A stretch of 50,000 nt of DNA. Source: Mesostigma viride (Eukaryota > Streptophyta > Mesostigmatophyceae > Mesostigmatales > Mesostigmataceae). The DNA lies in assembly GCA_009746045.1 (NCBI GenBank), contig RPFO01000697.1, positions 1-50,000 on the forward strand. Reading direction: 5' to 3'. A program made the translations under genes and the position numbers. This document shows positions 31,161 to 40,032 of the stretch, one piece after another. Below the pieces are notes generated by a model. That model was given only the letters and a program-made list of their open reading frames with translations, did no database searches and had not been told where the DNA came from. The first letter of the stretch is position 1, and every line of letters starts with the position of its first letter.

Positions 31161-31530
31161 TTTGTGTTGCTGGCAAGGTTAGCCGTAACTCTCGCAGAGA
31201 GAGCTAGTGTAGCCAGTTAGGAAGACCAAGGCGGAGCTTGGTGTAGATAGAGGTTCCATTATTCAACGACCGCTGGACAGGTCGGCGGCTATCCTGCAAG
31301 GGATTCAACGACGACCTAGACGGCGAGCGGCCAGTAAGAAATACTCGGCGGGGTCAGCAGCGATCCCGTGGTGTTGGGCTGTCGACGGTAGCGGCTAAAG
31401 CCCCAGTTTTCAACGACACCCGGCGGCGGCCAGAGCTCCGGCTCTCAACGACACCATGCAGATGGCGGGCAGAACTCAGGGTTTTCAACGATACTGACGG
31501 CAGTAAGGTATCGGTAAAGCAATATATCCC
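31161..31530 (+). repeat. Element B leader with repeated TTCAACGAC module
   Basis: Copies of (T)TCAACGAC/T start at 31262, 31304, 31409, 31444 and 31484. Several are followed by ACACC and a G/C-rich GCGGCCAG-like block. The same arrangement occurs in the element A leader. No ORF is evident. The right boundary, where the LINE begins, is uncertain (about 31500-31560). Confidence 0.75.
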
Positions 31531-34525
31531 GACGTCTACCCTGACCGACCTCCCCCACCGCGCGCGCAGCCTTTTCGCGCAATGTGCAATCGTTTCCCTC
31601 CGGCGCATGCACGCCGCTCCGGACGACCCGCTGGGCTTTAAACTGCACATGGTGACCCCCCGCCTGCTCCTGACCCCTCTCGGGCGTGGTGTGCGCGGCC
31701 TCCAGGGTGCGGTTATTGCCCGTTGCCGACGCTTTCTGCAGGGGGACTGGGAGGGGCTGTTTGGCGTGCCGCCCCCGCGCACGGCCCGGCTGTCGGGGGA
31801 GGTCAACTTCGAGCGGGTGGCCGCCGACGTCATCCGCCTCGTCCGCGAGGGGCAGCTCCGCCGGGCCATGACCCGCTTGGAAATGGCCAAGCTGGCCCCC
31901 GCCAATGCGGCTACCCTGGCGGCCTTGGAGGCTCTTCACCCTGCGGAGCCCGGCTTCCAGCTGCCCGTGCCGGACCCCCTGCCGGCCCCCCTCCGGCTGG
32001 ACCGCGACTGCTTCCTGGAGGTGATGCGTGCGGTCCCGCGGGCTTCCTCTACCGGGCCGTCGGGCTGGCGCTACGAGCACTTGGAGGTCCTGGTGGGGCA
32101 TGGGGGCGAGCCGACATTCTCTTTGACCCCCTCATTGACCTGGCGGCTGGTCGCGTTCCTCCCGCTGCGCGCGAGTGGTTAGCGGGCGCTCGCCTCCTCG
32201 CTCTGCTCAAGGGTGTCTTGCCCCCCCCCGAGGGCAAGGTGCGCCCGATCGCCTGCGGTGAGGTGCTCCGCAAGCTCGTGGGCAAAGTGATCTGCCGCCA
32301 AAAGGCGCCCGAGCTCCGTGCCTTTTTCTGCCCGCCCCTCGCAGCGGGTGAGACCTCGGTGGCGGCCCAGCTGGGGGTGACGACTCCAGGCGGGGCGGAT
32401 ATCCTCATCCATTCGGTGCAGGCCTACCTCGAGGCCCACCCCACCCACGCTGTCGTCAAGGTCGACTGCCACAACGCGTTCAACAGTCTGTCCCGCGCCA
32501 GCATGTTTGCGGCCGTCATGGAGTCCTTCGAGGACTTGTACGCTTGGACAGCCGTGTGCTACGGCCAGCCCGGCCAACTGGTTCACATCATGGAGGACGG
32601 CACTCGCGGCGGCCTGCTGTCGCGGTCGGGCACCCAGCAAGGGGACCCCCTGGGACCCCTGTACTTTGCCGCCCCCCTCCAGGGTTGCCTCCAAGCGGTC
32701 CATGCTGCCCACCCGGCGGTCGCTATTCAGGCCTACTTGGATGATATCTACCTTCTGGGCCCTGTGCCGGACACCACCGCGGCTCTGCTGGCACTGCAGA
32801 CCGCGGTGGCCGACATCAACCTCCAGTTGACCCTGGCCAAGTGCGCGGTGTACTCGCCCCAAGGTGATTGCTCCGGCTTCCCGCCCCAGCTCTTGGGCCG
32901 GGACGAGCGCCTCCCTGGGTTGGATGTCCTCGGCGTTCCGGTTGGCGACCCCGCGTTTGTCATCGATGCTCTGCGGGCCGCCCTCGAGGCACGCACTGAG
33001 GTACTGCCCTTGATTGCGCGCCTTCATGATTCGCAGACCAAGGGTCTGCTTCTGTGGTTTTGCGCTCACCCTCGCGTCGTTCACTGGCTCCGGGGCGCTC
33101 TTCAGGCTCAGGTCCGGCTGGCCGCCGAGGGCCACGACGAACGCATCCAGTCGGCCTTGGCGCAGCTGGTCCCGGGCCCCGACCTCCCGCCACATGCTAC
33201 TTGCATTGCCTCCCTGCCTGCACGGATGGGTGGCTGTGGTCTGACTCGTGCCGCCCGGCTGGCCCCAGCAGCATTTTTGGGCTCCGTCGCTCAGTCGTGG
33301 GCGGAAAGCTGCCGGCTCCTGCCCCTTTTGGCAACGGCAGCGCCTGACCTCCTGGACCCCAGCAGCCCTTTGCCCTTCGTCACCGCCATCCAGGAGGCCT
33401 ATGCTGAGATCCAGCAGGCCTGTTCTCCCGTCCGTGCCGCTCAGGCGGTACAGCGCCACCTCCCTCGCGGCACTCCCTCGGTCGCCTCCGTTCAATCTCC
33501 CGCCGCATTCCCTGCTCGCGTCATCGATAAACACCAGAAAACCTACGCGGGTATTCTGCACACGGCTGATTGGATTGCTCTTTTCGCGGACCTCAACGCC
33601 CAGGGACGTGCGTGGCTGTTCTCGCTTTCCTTGCGGAGTGTGGGCTCGGCGTACCTTCGTGCTCTTCCCATGGCCCCCCCATTCGCCTTGGCTCCCAGCC
33701 ACTACTCGGTGGCGCTCCGGCACCAGCTATTTGCCCCGCAGCCTCTTGTTCCGGCCGGGCGGCCTTGTGGTAGCTGTGGGCAGCCGCTGGATCCCACGGG
33801 GACTCACTACCTTGCCTGCATGGGGGGCCAACAGAATCAGAATTGGTATTTGTATTTGCACACTGTCCTCCTGACGGTGGTGCTCGCCATGATTCGGTCG
33901 GTTTTCCCCCACGCGAACATCCGGTCCGAGGATGCGGATGGCGCTGCCTTCTATTCCCCCAACCACCGGCCTGACATCGTGGTGCTGGACTTTGAGGGGG
34001 GTGGCCGGCATCTGCTTATCGACGTTTCGGTGGCGCGGCCCTTGGCTCTTAGCCACGTGGCTGGGGCCTCCCTCACGGCAGGTTACACGGCGGACCGGGC
34101 GGAGCGGGCCAAGCTCCTGGCCTATACGGCGACGTCGGGCACCATCGTGTGGTGCCCTTTGTCCTGGAGGAGTTTGGGGCCATGGGGCCCCTGACCTCCG
34201 CCTTCTTCAAGGAGTGTTGCCGGCTCCGGGAGGACCGGCTGGACCTGGAGGGCCAGCGGGCCCCATGGTCGGCGCGGACCTGGACGTCATATTGGCGTCA
34301 GCGCTTGTCGGTGGCGCTGACTCGGGCCATGGCTGACATCATGCTCCGCCGTACGCGGGCTGATTTTGCGGTGCAGCAGGGCTATTAGGTTCCTCCCGTT
34401 AGGAGTTTCCATTGGTCTTATCGTAGTATAGAGATTTGACATGGCTCTGTATATAGGTTTATAGCTGGGCGTTTGCTTTGGTTTGAGTGATTTCACTCTG
34501 CTGTAAGTAATTATATTATTAATAT
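31530..34525 (+). mobile_element. R2-type non-LTR retrotransposon, 5'-truncated copy 1
   Basis: Contains one RT/endonuclease reading frame (separate entry) and a 3' UTR from 34389 ending GTAAGTAATTATATTATT near 34525. The upstream zinc-finger/Myb part expected for R2-like proteins is missing, so the copy is 5'-truncated. It meets a second 3' UTR tail-to-tail at 34525/34526. Confidence 0.8.
31535..34388 (+). pseudogene. Reverse transcriptase plus restriction-like endonuclease (R2/NeSL-type), two frameshifts
   Basis: The enzyme would nick target DNA and copy its RNA onto the nick. RT motifs: VKVDCHNAFNSLSR (motif A), SGTQQGDPLGPLYFA (motif B), IQAYLDDIYLLG (motif C, YLDD instead of the common YADD). 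The C-terminal part has a CCHC finger C-x2-C-x9-H-x3-C (CGSCGQPLDPTGTHYLAC). After it comes RPDIVVLDFEGG ending in LLIDVSVARP, the PD...D signature of the restriction-like endonuclease in R2-class elements. The frame changes near 32105 inside a G-rich run and near 34147. At the second site the copy lacks CCGT, which is present in copy 3 (CACCATC-GTGTGG against CACCATCCGTCGTGTGG). The last part, APWSARTWTSYWRQRL to ADFAVQQGY, is in the third frame. Confidence 0.85.
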
Positions 34526-34599
34526 ATATTAATAATATAATTACTTACAGCAGAGTGAAATCACTCAAACCAAAGCAAACGCCCAGCTATAAACCTATA
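34452..34599. repeat. Perfect 148-bp palindrome (two LINE 3' UTRs tail-to-tail)
   Basis: Arms of 74 bp are exact inverse complements about the 34525/34526 axis (GTAATTATATTATTAATAT with ATATTAATAATATAATTAC). The match continues beyond with a 6-bp length difference to about 34430 and 34622. Each arm is the 3' UTR of the R2-type element. Confidence 0.95.
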
Positions 34600-34626
34600 C
34601 TACTATACAGAGCCATGTCAAAGCTC
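34526..34626 (-). mobile_element. R2-type LINE copy 2, 3' UTR only
   Basis: Inverse-complement copy of the last ~100 bases of copy 1 (GCAGAGTGAAATCACTCAAA through AGCCATGTCAAAGCTC). No coding sequence remains. Confidence 0.85.
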
Positions 34627-34639
34627 TTGTATATTCATT

Positions 34640-35014
34640 GAGAATGATAGATTACGGAGGTGAGATAGGCATGCAACATAAGGAAAAACCCGATAACTGG
34701 GAGAATAACCCTGAAGACGGACATCCAAATCCGACACCCTAATCTGACACGGACATCCAAGGATCACGCCAGCTGCACAAGGTACAACTAACTATACATC
34801 ACAAAACTACACGCAGCAACAGCGCTGCCGGCCCACCGTGCAGGCCTGGAAGGGACCGCATGGGTCGCGACAAAGTCGGCCCGGGTGCGGCGGAATAACA
34901 CATCAGCCACGGTGCGAGTGAGGGCGAGTGACAGGCGCTGCCGCCAATACGAGGACCACGTGCGGGCCGCGACCACGGGGCGGTCTGACCCTCGAGGTCG
35001 AGACGGTCTTCACG
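34640..35014 (-). pseudogene. Diverged R2-type LINE subfamily, 3' fragment
   Basis: Minus-strand reading REDRLDLEGQTAPW, then with a frame change ARTWSSYWRQRLSLALTRTV and FRRTRADFVATHAV. It ends with an extended C-terminus to a stop at 34788. Related to but clearly different from copies 1 and 3, and closer to the fragment in AUG7 intron 2. The 3' sequence to about 34640 differs from that of copy 1. Confidence 0.7.
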
Positions 35015-35024
35015 GCACTTATAT

Positions 35025-36393
35025 ATATTATAAAAATATAATTACTTACAGCAGAGTGAAATCACTCAAACCAAAGCAAACGCCCAGCTATAAACCTATA
35101 ATATACAGAGCCATGTCAAAGCTCTATACTACGATAAGACCAATGGAAACGCCTAACGGGAGGAACCTAATAGCCCTGCTGCACCGCAAAATCAGCCCGC
35201 GTACGGCGGAGCATGATGTCAGCCATGGCCCGAGTCAGCGCCAGTGACCGACAAGCGCTGACGCCAATATGACGTCCAGGTCCGCGCCGACCATGGGGCC
35301 CGCTGGCCCTCCCTAGGTCCAGCCGGTCCTCCCGGAGCCGGCAACACTCCTTGAAGAAGGCGGAGGTCAGGGCCCCCATGGTCCCAAACTCCTCCAGGAC
35401 AAAGGGCACCACACGACGGATGGTGCCCGACGTCCGGCCGTAGGCCAGGAGCTTGGCCCGCTCCGCCCGGTCCGCCGTGTAACCTGCCGTGAGGGAGGCG
35501 GCCCCAGCCACGTGGCTAAGAGCCAAGGGCCGCGCCACCGAAACGTCAATAAGCAGATGCCAGCCACCCCCCTCAAAGTCCAGCACCACGATGTCAGGCC
35601 GGTGATTGGGGGAATAGAAGGCAGCGCCATCCGCATCCTCGGACCGGGTGTTCGCGTGGGGGAAAACCGACCGAACCATGGCGAGCACCACCGTCAGGAG
35701 GACAGTGCATGTGCAAATACAAATACCAATTCTGATTCTGTTGGCCCCCCATGCAGGCAAGGTAGTGAGTCCCCGTGGGATCCAGTGGCTGCCCACAGCT
35801 ACCACAAGGCCGCCCGGCCGGAACAAGAGGCTGCGGGGCAAATAGCTGGTGCCGGAGCGCCACCGAGTAGTGGCTGGGAGCCAAGGCGAATGGGGGGGCT
35901 ATGGGAAGAGCACGAAGGTACGCCGAGCCCACACTCCGCAAGGAAAGCGAGAACAGCCACGCACGTCCCTGGGCGTTGAGGTCCGCGAAAAGAGCCATCC
36001 AATCAGCCGTGTGCAGAATACCCGCGTAGGATTTCTGGTGTTTATCGATGACGCGAGCAGGGAATGCGGCGGGAGATTGAACGGAGGCGACCGAGGGAGT
36101 GCCGCGAGGGAGGTGGCGCTGTACCGCCTGAGCGGCACGGACGGGAGAACAGGCCTGCTGGATCTCAGCATAGGCCTCCTGGATGGCGGTGACGAAGGGC
36201 AAAGGGCTGCTGGGGTCCAGGAGGTCAGGCGCTGCCGTTGCCAAAAGGGGCAGGAGCCGGCAGCTTTCCGCCCACGACTGAGCGACGGAGCCCAAAAATG
36301 CTGCTGGGGCCAGCCGGGCGGCACGAGTCAGACCACAGCCACCCATCCGTGCAGGCAGGGAGGCAATGCGAATAGCATGTGGCGGGAGGTCGG
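35025..36393 (-). pseudogene. R2-type LINE copy 3, 5'-truncated, antisense
   Basis: Close copy of the last third of copy 1: 3' UTR at 35036-35166, then coding sequence from a stop at 35167 up to 36393, where identity ends in GGCGGGAGGTCGG (equivalent to about 33180 in copy 1). It keeps the CCHC finger and RPDIVVLDFEGG...LLIDVSVARP. A 4-bp insertion (ATGC) near 35706 shifts the frame. It lacks the whole RT core. It has the CCGT that copy 1 lost, so neither copy is the parent of the other in its present form. Confidence 0.85.
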
Positions 36394-36468
36394 AGTTAGA
36401 TGAGATGCTTAGGCTGACACACGGATTTCCGGCCTGCGCGCCGCGTATTGCCTACCGCGGCTGAGCGG

Positions 36469-36512
36469 GACACCTCAGTACTGTACGGCAGGTCGTACGG
36501 TACTGAGGTGTC
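36469..36512. repeat. Hairpin
   Basis: GACACCTCAGTACTGTACGG is followed by its near-complement ending TACTGAGGTGTC. Isolated stem-loop between LINE copy 3 and the gag-like gene, function unknown. The rest of 36394-36867 shows no ORF and may be the leader of the gag-like gene. Confidence 0.7.
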
Positions 36513-36867
36513 ATGTGGACTGATGTGCAGTTAGTGCCAGACTGTTCCTAGGCTCTAGCTCGACCCGCCAGATCCGGGTTATCCGGGTCTGACGGGCCGA
36601 GTGTAGTTGATGCTAGTGACGTGGTCGCATGGCATTGCAGTGTACAGTTGTCCACTGGTAGGTGCTGCAGTGAGCACTGCCATAGGCATATAGGCGTAGC
36701 ACTGGGGAGTGCCACAGCACCGAGTTTGCACACGGCAGAGTTCCATTCTGAGCTCTTCGAGTCTCCTTGTATTATTTGCATAATACAATCTCTCTCTCCG
36801 CTCTCAGCAGTTGTGAGTTGTCCACCGCATTCTCGGCTTAATTCCAACTTGGACTGAAAAGTTCAAA

Positions 36868-38237
36868 ATGGCTTCCAACAACAACAACGCCGGCAAGAAT
36901 AACACCAACAAGAAGGGGAGTGCGCCGACCAGGCGCACCTCCCCACGGCTCTCGCCGGAGGGTTCGCCCTCCGCCACCGTGCGGGTGACGCCCAACGTCA
37001 CCTTTAGCACGGTGGTTGCTGATAACCCGAGGCGTCGGACCCGCAGGGGCAGACGAGAGGTCGCACGCTTGCCGCTGGCGGTTCGTCCGCCATGGCACCC
37101 GGGGTGCAGGAACCCCGGGCACGTGACACCCCCGTCGCAGGCATGGCGGGGGACGTGAGCGTAGCGACTCCTCCGAGGAGGACGGGGAGGTGATGCCCGC
37201 GAGGCCGCGACCCTCGCTTGAGGTGTCATCACAGACGCCCGCTACGTCGGGTAACCTGTCAGTGGGCCGCCAAATGGCCACTATGGATATTGATCGCTTC
37301 GGCGAACATGTCCCGCCACCCGTCGAGTTCGGGCTTCGGCCCTACCATCTACCCCTCGGGGAAGATGATATCCCGGATTTCATTTCGGTGACGGGCTGCA
37401 TGGCGTCTTCGCCAGCGGTTTCAGCTGAATTTTGATGAGCAGGCGACGTCGTTCGATGTTCATCGTGTTCAGGCGCACCTCCAGCGTCGCTTGCGGATGG
37501 AATTCCATCTGCTCCAGGTGGCGGTCTGGATGCGCTGTTTCGCCACCATGGCGAGTCAGAACCTGGGGACGGCTGATCAGTGGGCGTCAGATCAGCGTCA
37601 GCGGGAAGCGCTGCAGGTGGTGGCGACGCGTGAGATGATTCGCGATCTCCACCCCGTTGCCTCAGTGGCCCCAGGTCACGCCAGCTGGCTGGGGCGACGT
37701 GAGGAGCCAGGCGGCTGCGACGCCGCCTACGGCTGGGCGCGGGGCGGCAGGCGCCCCCAACACACCACCGGGTGGTGCGACCACCCAGGGCCCTCTGGCA
37801 GGTCAGAGGGCCCACCCTCAGCAGCCGGCCCCCCCGCCCAGCGCGGGGGGCCAGGCGACTGCTGAGGCCCCCGGGGTTGCAGGGACCCCGGCGGCGACGC
37901 CAGCTCCCGGGGTTGCAGGGACCCCGGCAGCGACGCCGGCGCCTCCGGCGCAGGCGGGGGAGGCAACTCCCATGGAGGGTGTCTCTGGCCCCTCCAGCGG
38001 CTCAGGAGGGCAGGCCCCCTCCAGGCGCCCCAAGGACAAGGCCCTGGCTGGGGCAGGCGTGCCCTTGGGTCCCACCCAGGCGGAGCAGCTGCCGGAGGTG
38101 ATGGCGGGTGATCTGGCTGGTGATGACATGATCACCCTGGGGGATGAGCAAGTGTGGCGGGCCATTGAGGCTGCCACAGCATCCTTTCGCGGGCTGGCTG
38201 ATAGGACTCAGCAGCTGCACATCGCTGAGGCGGGTGC
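36868..38237 (+). pseudogene. Gag-like ORF of an unidentified retroelement, cut by element A
   Basis: The ATG at 36868 (TTCAAAATGGCT). It reads MASNNNNAGKNNTNKKGSAP then PTRRTSPRLSPEGS, low-complexity and basic. After frame changes near 37150 and 37410 it continues with MDIDRFGEHVPPPVEFGLRP, then LQRRLRMEFHLLQVAVWMRC. A Pro/Ala/Gly-rich stretch with a 36-bp in-frame duplication (APGVAGTPAATP twice, about 37870-37945) and EQVWRAIEAATASFRGLADR follow. No zinc knuckle or known Gag signature was seen. The frame is broken at 38238 by the LTR of element A. It could be the continuation of element B beyond the LINE cluster; that is unproven. Confidence 0.5.
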
Positions 38238-38824
38238 TGTTACGTCCCGGCCCTTTAGGTCGGACGTAACAATGGAATAAATTACTAAGGCCTTGTGGCC
38301 GTTGTACTAAGTTTTATGGACATTGGCTATTGTGTGAATTGGACTAGTTATTTTGGTCCTAGGTAACTTGCCCTTTTAGGGGCCGGTGCGGTGGCGCCGC
38401 GCCAGTTCTGAGTCCGTCCGTAGTACTAGGCGTGGATCCTGTAGTTGAGGGTCGATGTCGGCCCGGATCCTACGTGGAATGATTGGCTTGGATTGGTCCA
38501 GGGAAATTGGCGTGTATCTGCGCCGCAATCAACCTAGGTTAAATTGGTCCGAGGACGAGAGTCTCGTCCTCTTGGTTTGATGAATGATAAGTGCGAATAC
38601 GCCTACACATTGAGCCCGGGGCAATTATCCATTTGTATTTGGTGTTGCTAGCCATTATAAGTGTGTACTAATTAGCTTGGCATCAAGCCGTGATGCCAGA
38701 CATCTCACGACTCACGTCGTGAAGCGCAACCTACTTTAGGCTACCTTGAATTATTCCTAATTCCGGCAAGAAGGGTCTTTCGCTACGTAGCTCAGGCTAG
38801 GTGTGTCTGGGCTGGGACGTAACA
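38238..38824 (+). repeat. 5' LTR of element A
   Basis: 587 bp, bounded by perfect 11-bp inverted ends TGTTACGTCCC and GGGACGTAACA. The first 34 bases form a hairpin (TGTTACGTCC...GGACGTAACA). A near-perfect palindrome GAGGACGAGAGTCTCGTCCT lies at 38551-38570. Confidence 0.95.
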
Positions 38825-38825
38825 C

Positions 38826-38838
38826 TGGTTATCGGAGG
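38826..38838 (+). other. Primer binding site of element A
   Basis: TGGTTATCGGAGG, one base after the LTR. It is an initiator-Met-tRNA type site like that of element B (TGGTATCGGAGG) with one extra T. Confidence 0.75.
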
Positions 38839-39566
38839 AAATGTGCTGGAAAGGTTAGCTAACTCTCGCGGAGAGGGTTAGTGAGCCAATTAGGATACCA
38901 AGGCGGAGTTTGACGTAGGTAGAGGTTCCGGAATTCAACGACTGCTGACTGGTCGGCGGCCAGCCCGTAAAGGGATTCAACGACGACCTAGCCAGCAAGC
39001 GGCCAGTCTGGGATACTCGGCGGGGCTAGCAATAGTCCTGTGGTGAGGTGCTGTAAACGATAGCGTTCAGCTCTCCTGCTTTCAACGACACCTAGTGGCG
39101 GCCAGGGCTTGCCTTCAACGACACCGGGTGGCGGCCAGCTCAGGAGGATTTAACGTCATCGAATATGGTTCGTCCCCTAGATAGGATCTTTTCTTTGCAA
39201 GCGATGCCTGTGGAAGGCTAGCTGGCGTGCTCGCTTCCTCTCCGGGTTCGCACGCGTAGGGGTTCTCGTTATACGTTGTGCCTCTATAGGGTGTGAATGT
39301 CGTTGGTGCGAATGGAAGTTGCGGACGACGACCATTCGTTGTTTTACCTGTTGTGGGGGTGAATACCGTCTGGCTGTTGCCGACTGTGTTGACGGTGTTT
39401 ACCTCCGTGTAATCGTTGTATAGCCCCTTCGCCGCGGAAGGCTGGGGGCGTGTGCTGTGCTACACTCCGTGCTCTCTCCTCGTTTGTTTAAGGTCACTGC
39501 ATTAGAGGTAGCCTGGGTTTCCCCCTTTTCTCCTGCTTGCAAGCCGCTGCCAGACTATGATGTAAC
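38839..39566 (+). repeat. Element A leader with repeated TTCAACGAC...GCGGCCAG module
   Basis: TTCAACGAC starts at 38934, 38976, 39081 and 39114, with GCGGCCAG-type blocks after each. It aligns with the element B leader until about 39140, after which the two differ. No ORF before 39567. Confidence 0.8.
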
Positions 39567-39848
39567 ATGCCCCGACGTAAATTAAACAAGGGTGGACAGT
39601 CTGGATTTCCTTACTACGCAGTAGCTCACGACGGGGATAAGGGTAGACCTGCTATATTCTACAGCTGGAAGACTTGTGAGGAACACATTAAAGATAAGAT
39701 ATTGTCCCAAGGCTCTAGTGCTAAGTGGAAAGGGTTTGATAACATTACAGATGCAGATAGGTTTGTTAGGGAACACATGCCATTGCCTGAGGGGATGCAC
39801 ATCACACGTGAATGCTCCAAGCCACCCACGCTCAGCAGCCAGGGGTAG
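39567..39848 (+). CDS. Small ORF with viroplasmin/RNase H1 hybrid-binding-like domain
   Basis: A complete 93-residue ORF from ATG to TAG, between the LTR and gag. The basic start MPRRKLNKGGQSG is followed by FPYYAVAHDGDKGRPAIFYS then WKTCEEHIKD and KWKGFDNITDADRFVREHM. This is the YYAV..G...GIY..W..C...V......KWK.F.....A..FV pattern of the RNase H1 N-terminal hybrid-binding domain, also found in the caulimovirus viroplasmin protein; that domain binds RNA/DNA hybrids or double-stranded RNA. It is more AT-rich than gag-pol. It could coat or protect the RNA/cDNA intermediate (inference). The domain call rests on pattern recognition. Confidence 0.75.
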   Translation: MPRRKLNKGGQSGFPYYAVAHDGDKGRPAIFYSWKTCEEHIKDKILSQGSSAKWKGFDNITDADRFVREHMPLPEGMHITRECSKPPTLSSQG

Positions 39849-40032
39849 GGGACAGCAGTTACAGTTACCTTCTCTCAGTTGACCATTGGCCCTAGCAAAC
39901 AATAGAGGATACTATTACTAGGAAGTAATACTAGGTTCTATATCTATAGATCCATAGCACGTGGTTGCTCTTTCTCTCTCTCTTCTTCCTGGGGAGGTGA
40001 TGCCTGCTGTGTAAGGTACCGGTACGAGCACC

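Noticed and set aside
32179-33723. 514-codon open frame on the minus strand across the LINE
   Set aside because: Antisense shadow of the GC-rich RT/endonuclease frame, whose plus strand has all the RT and endonuclease motifs.
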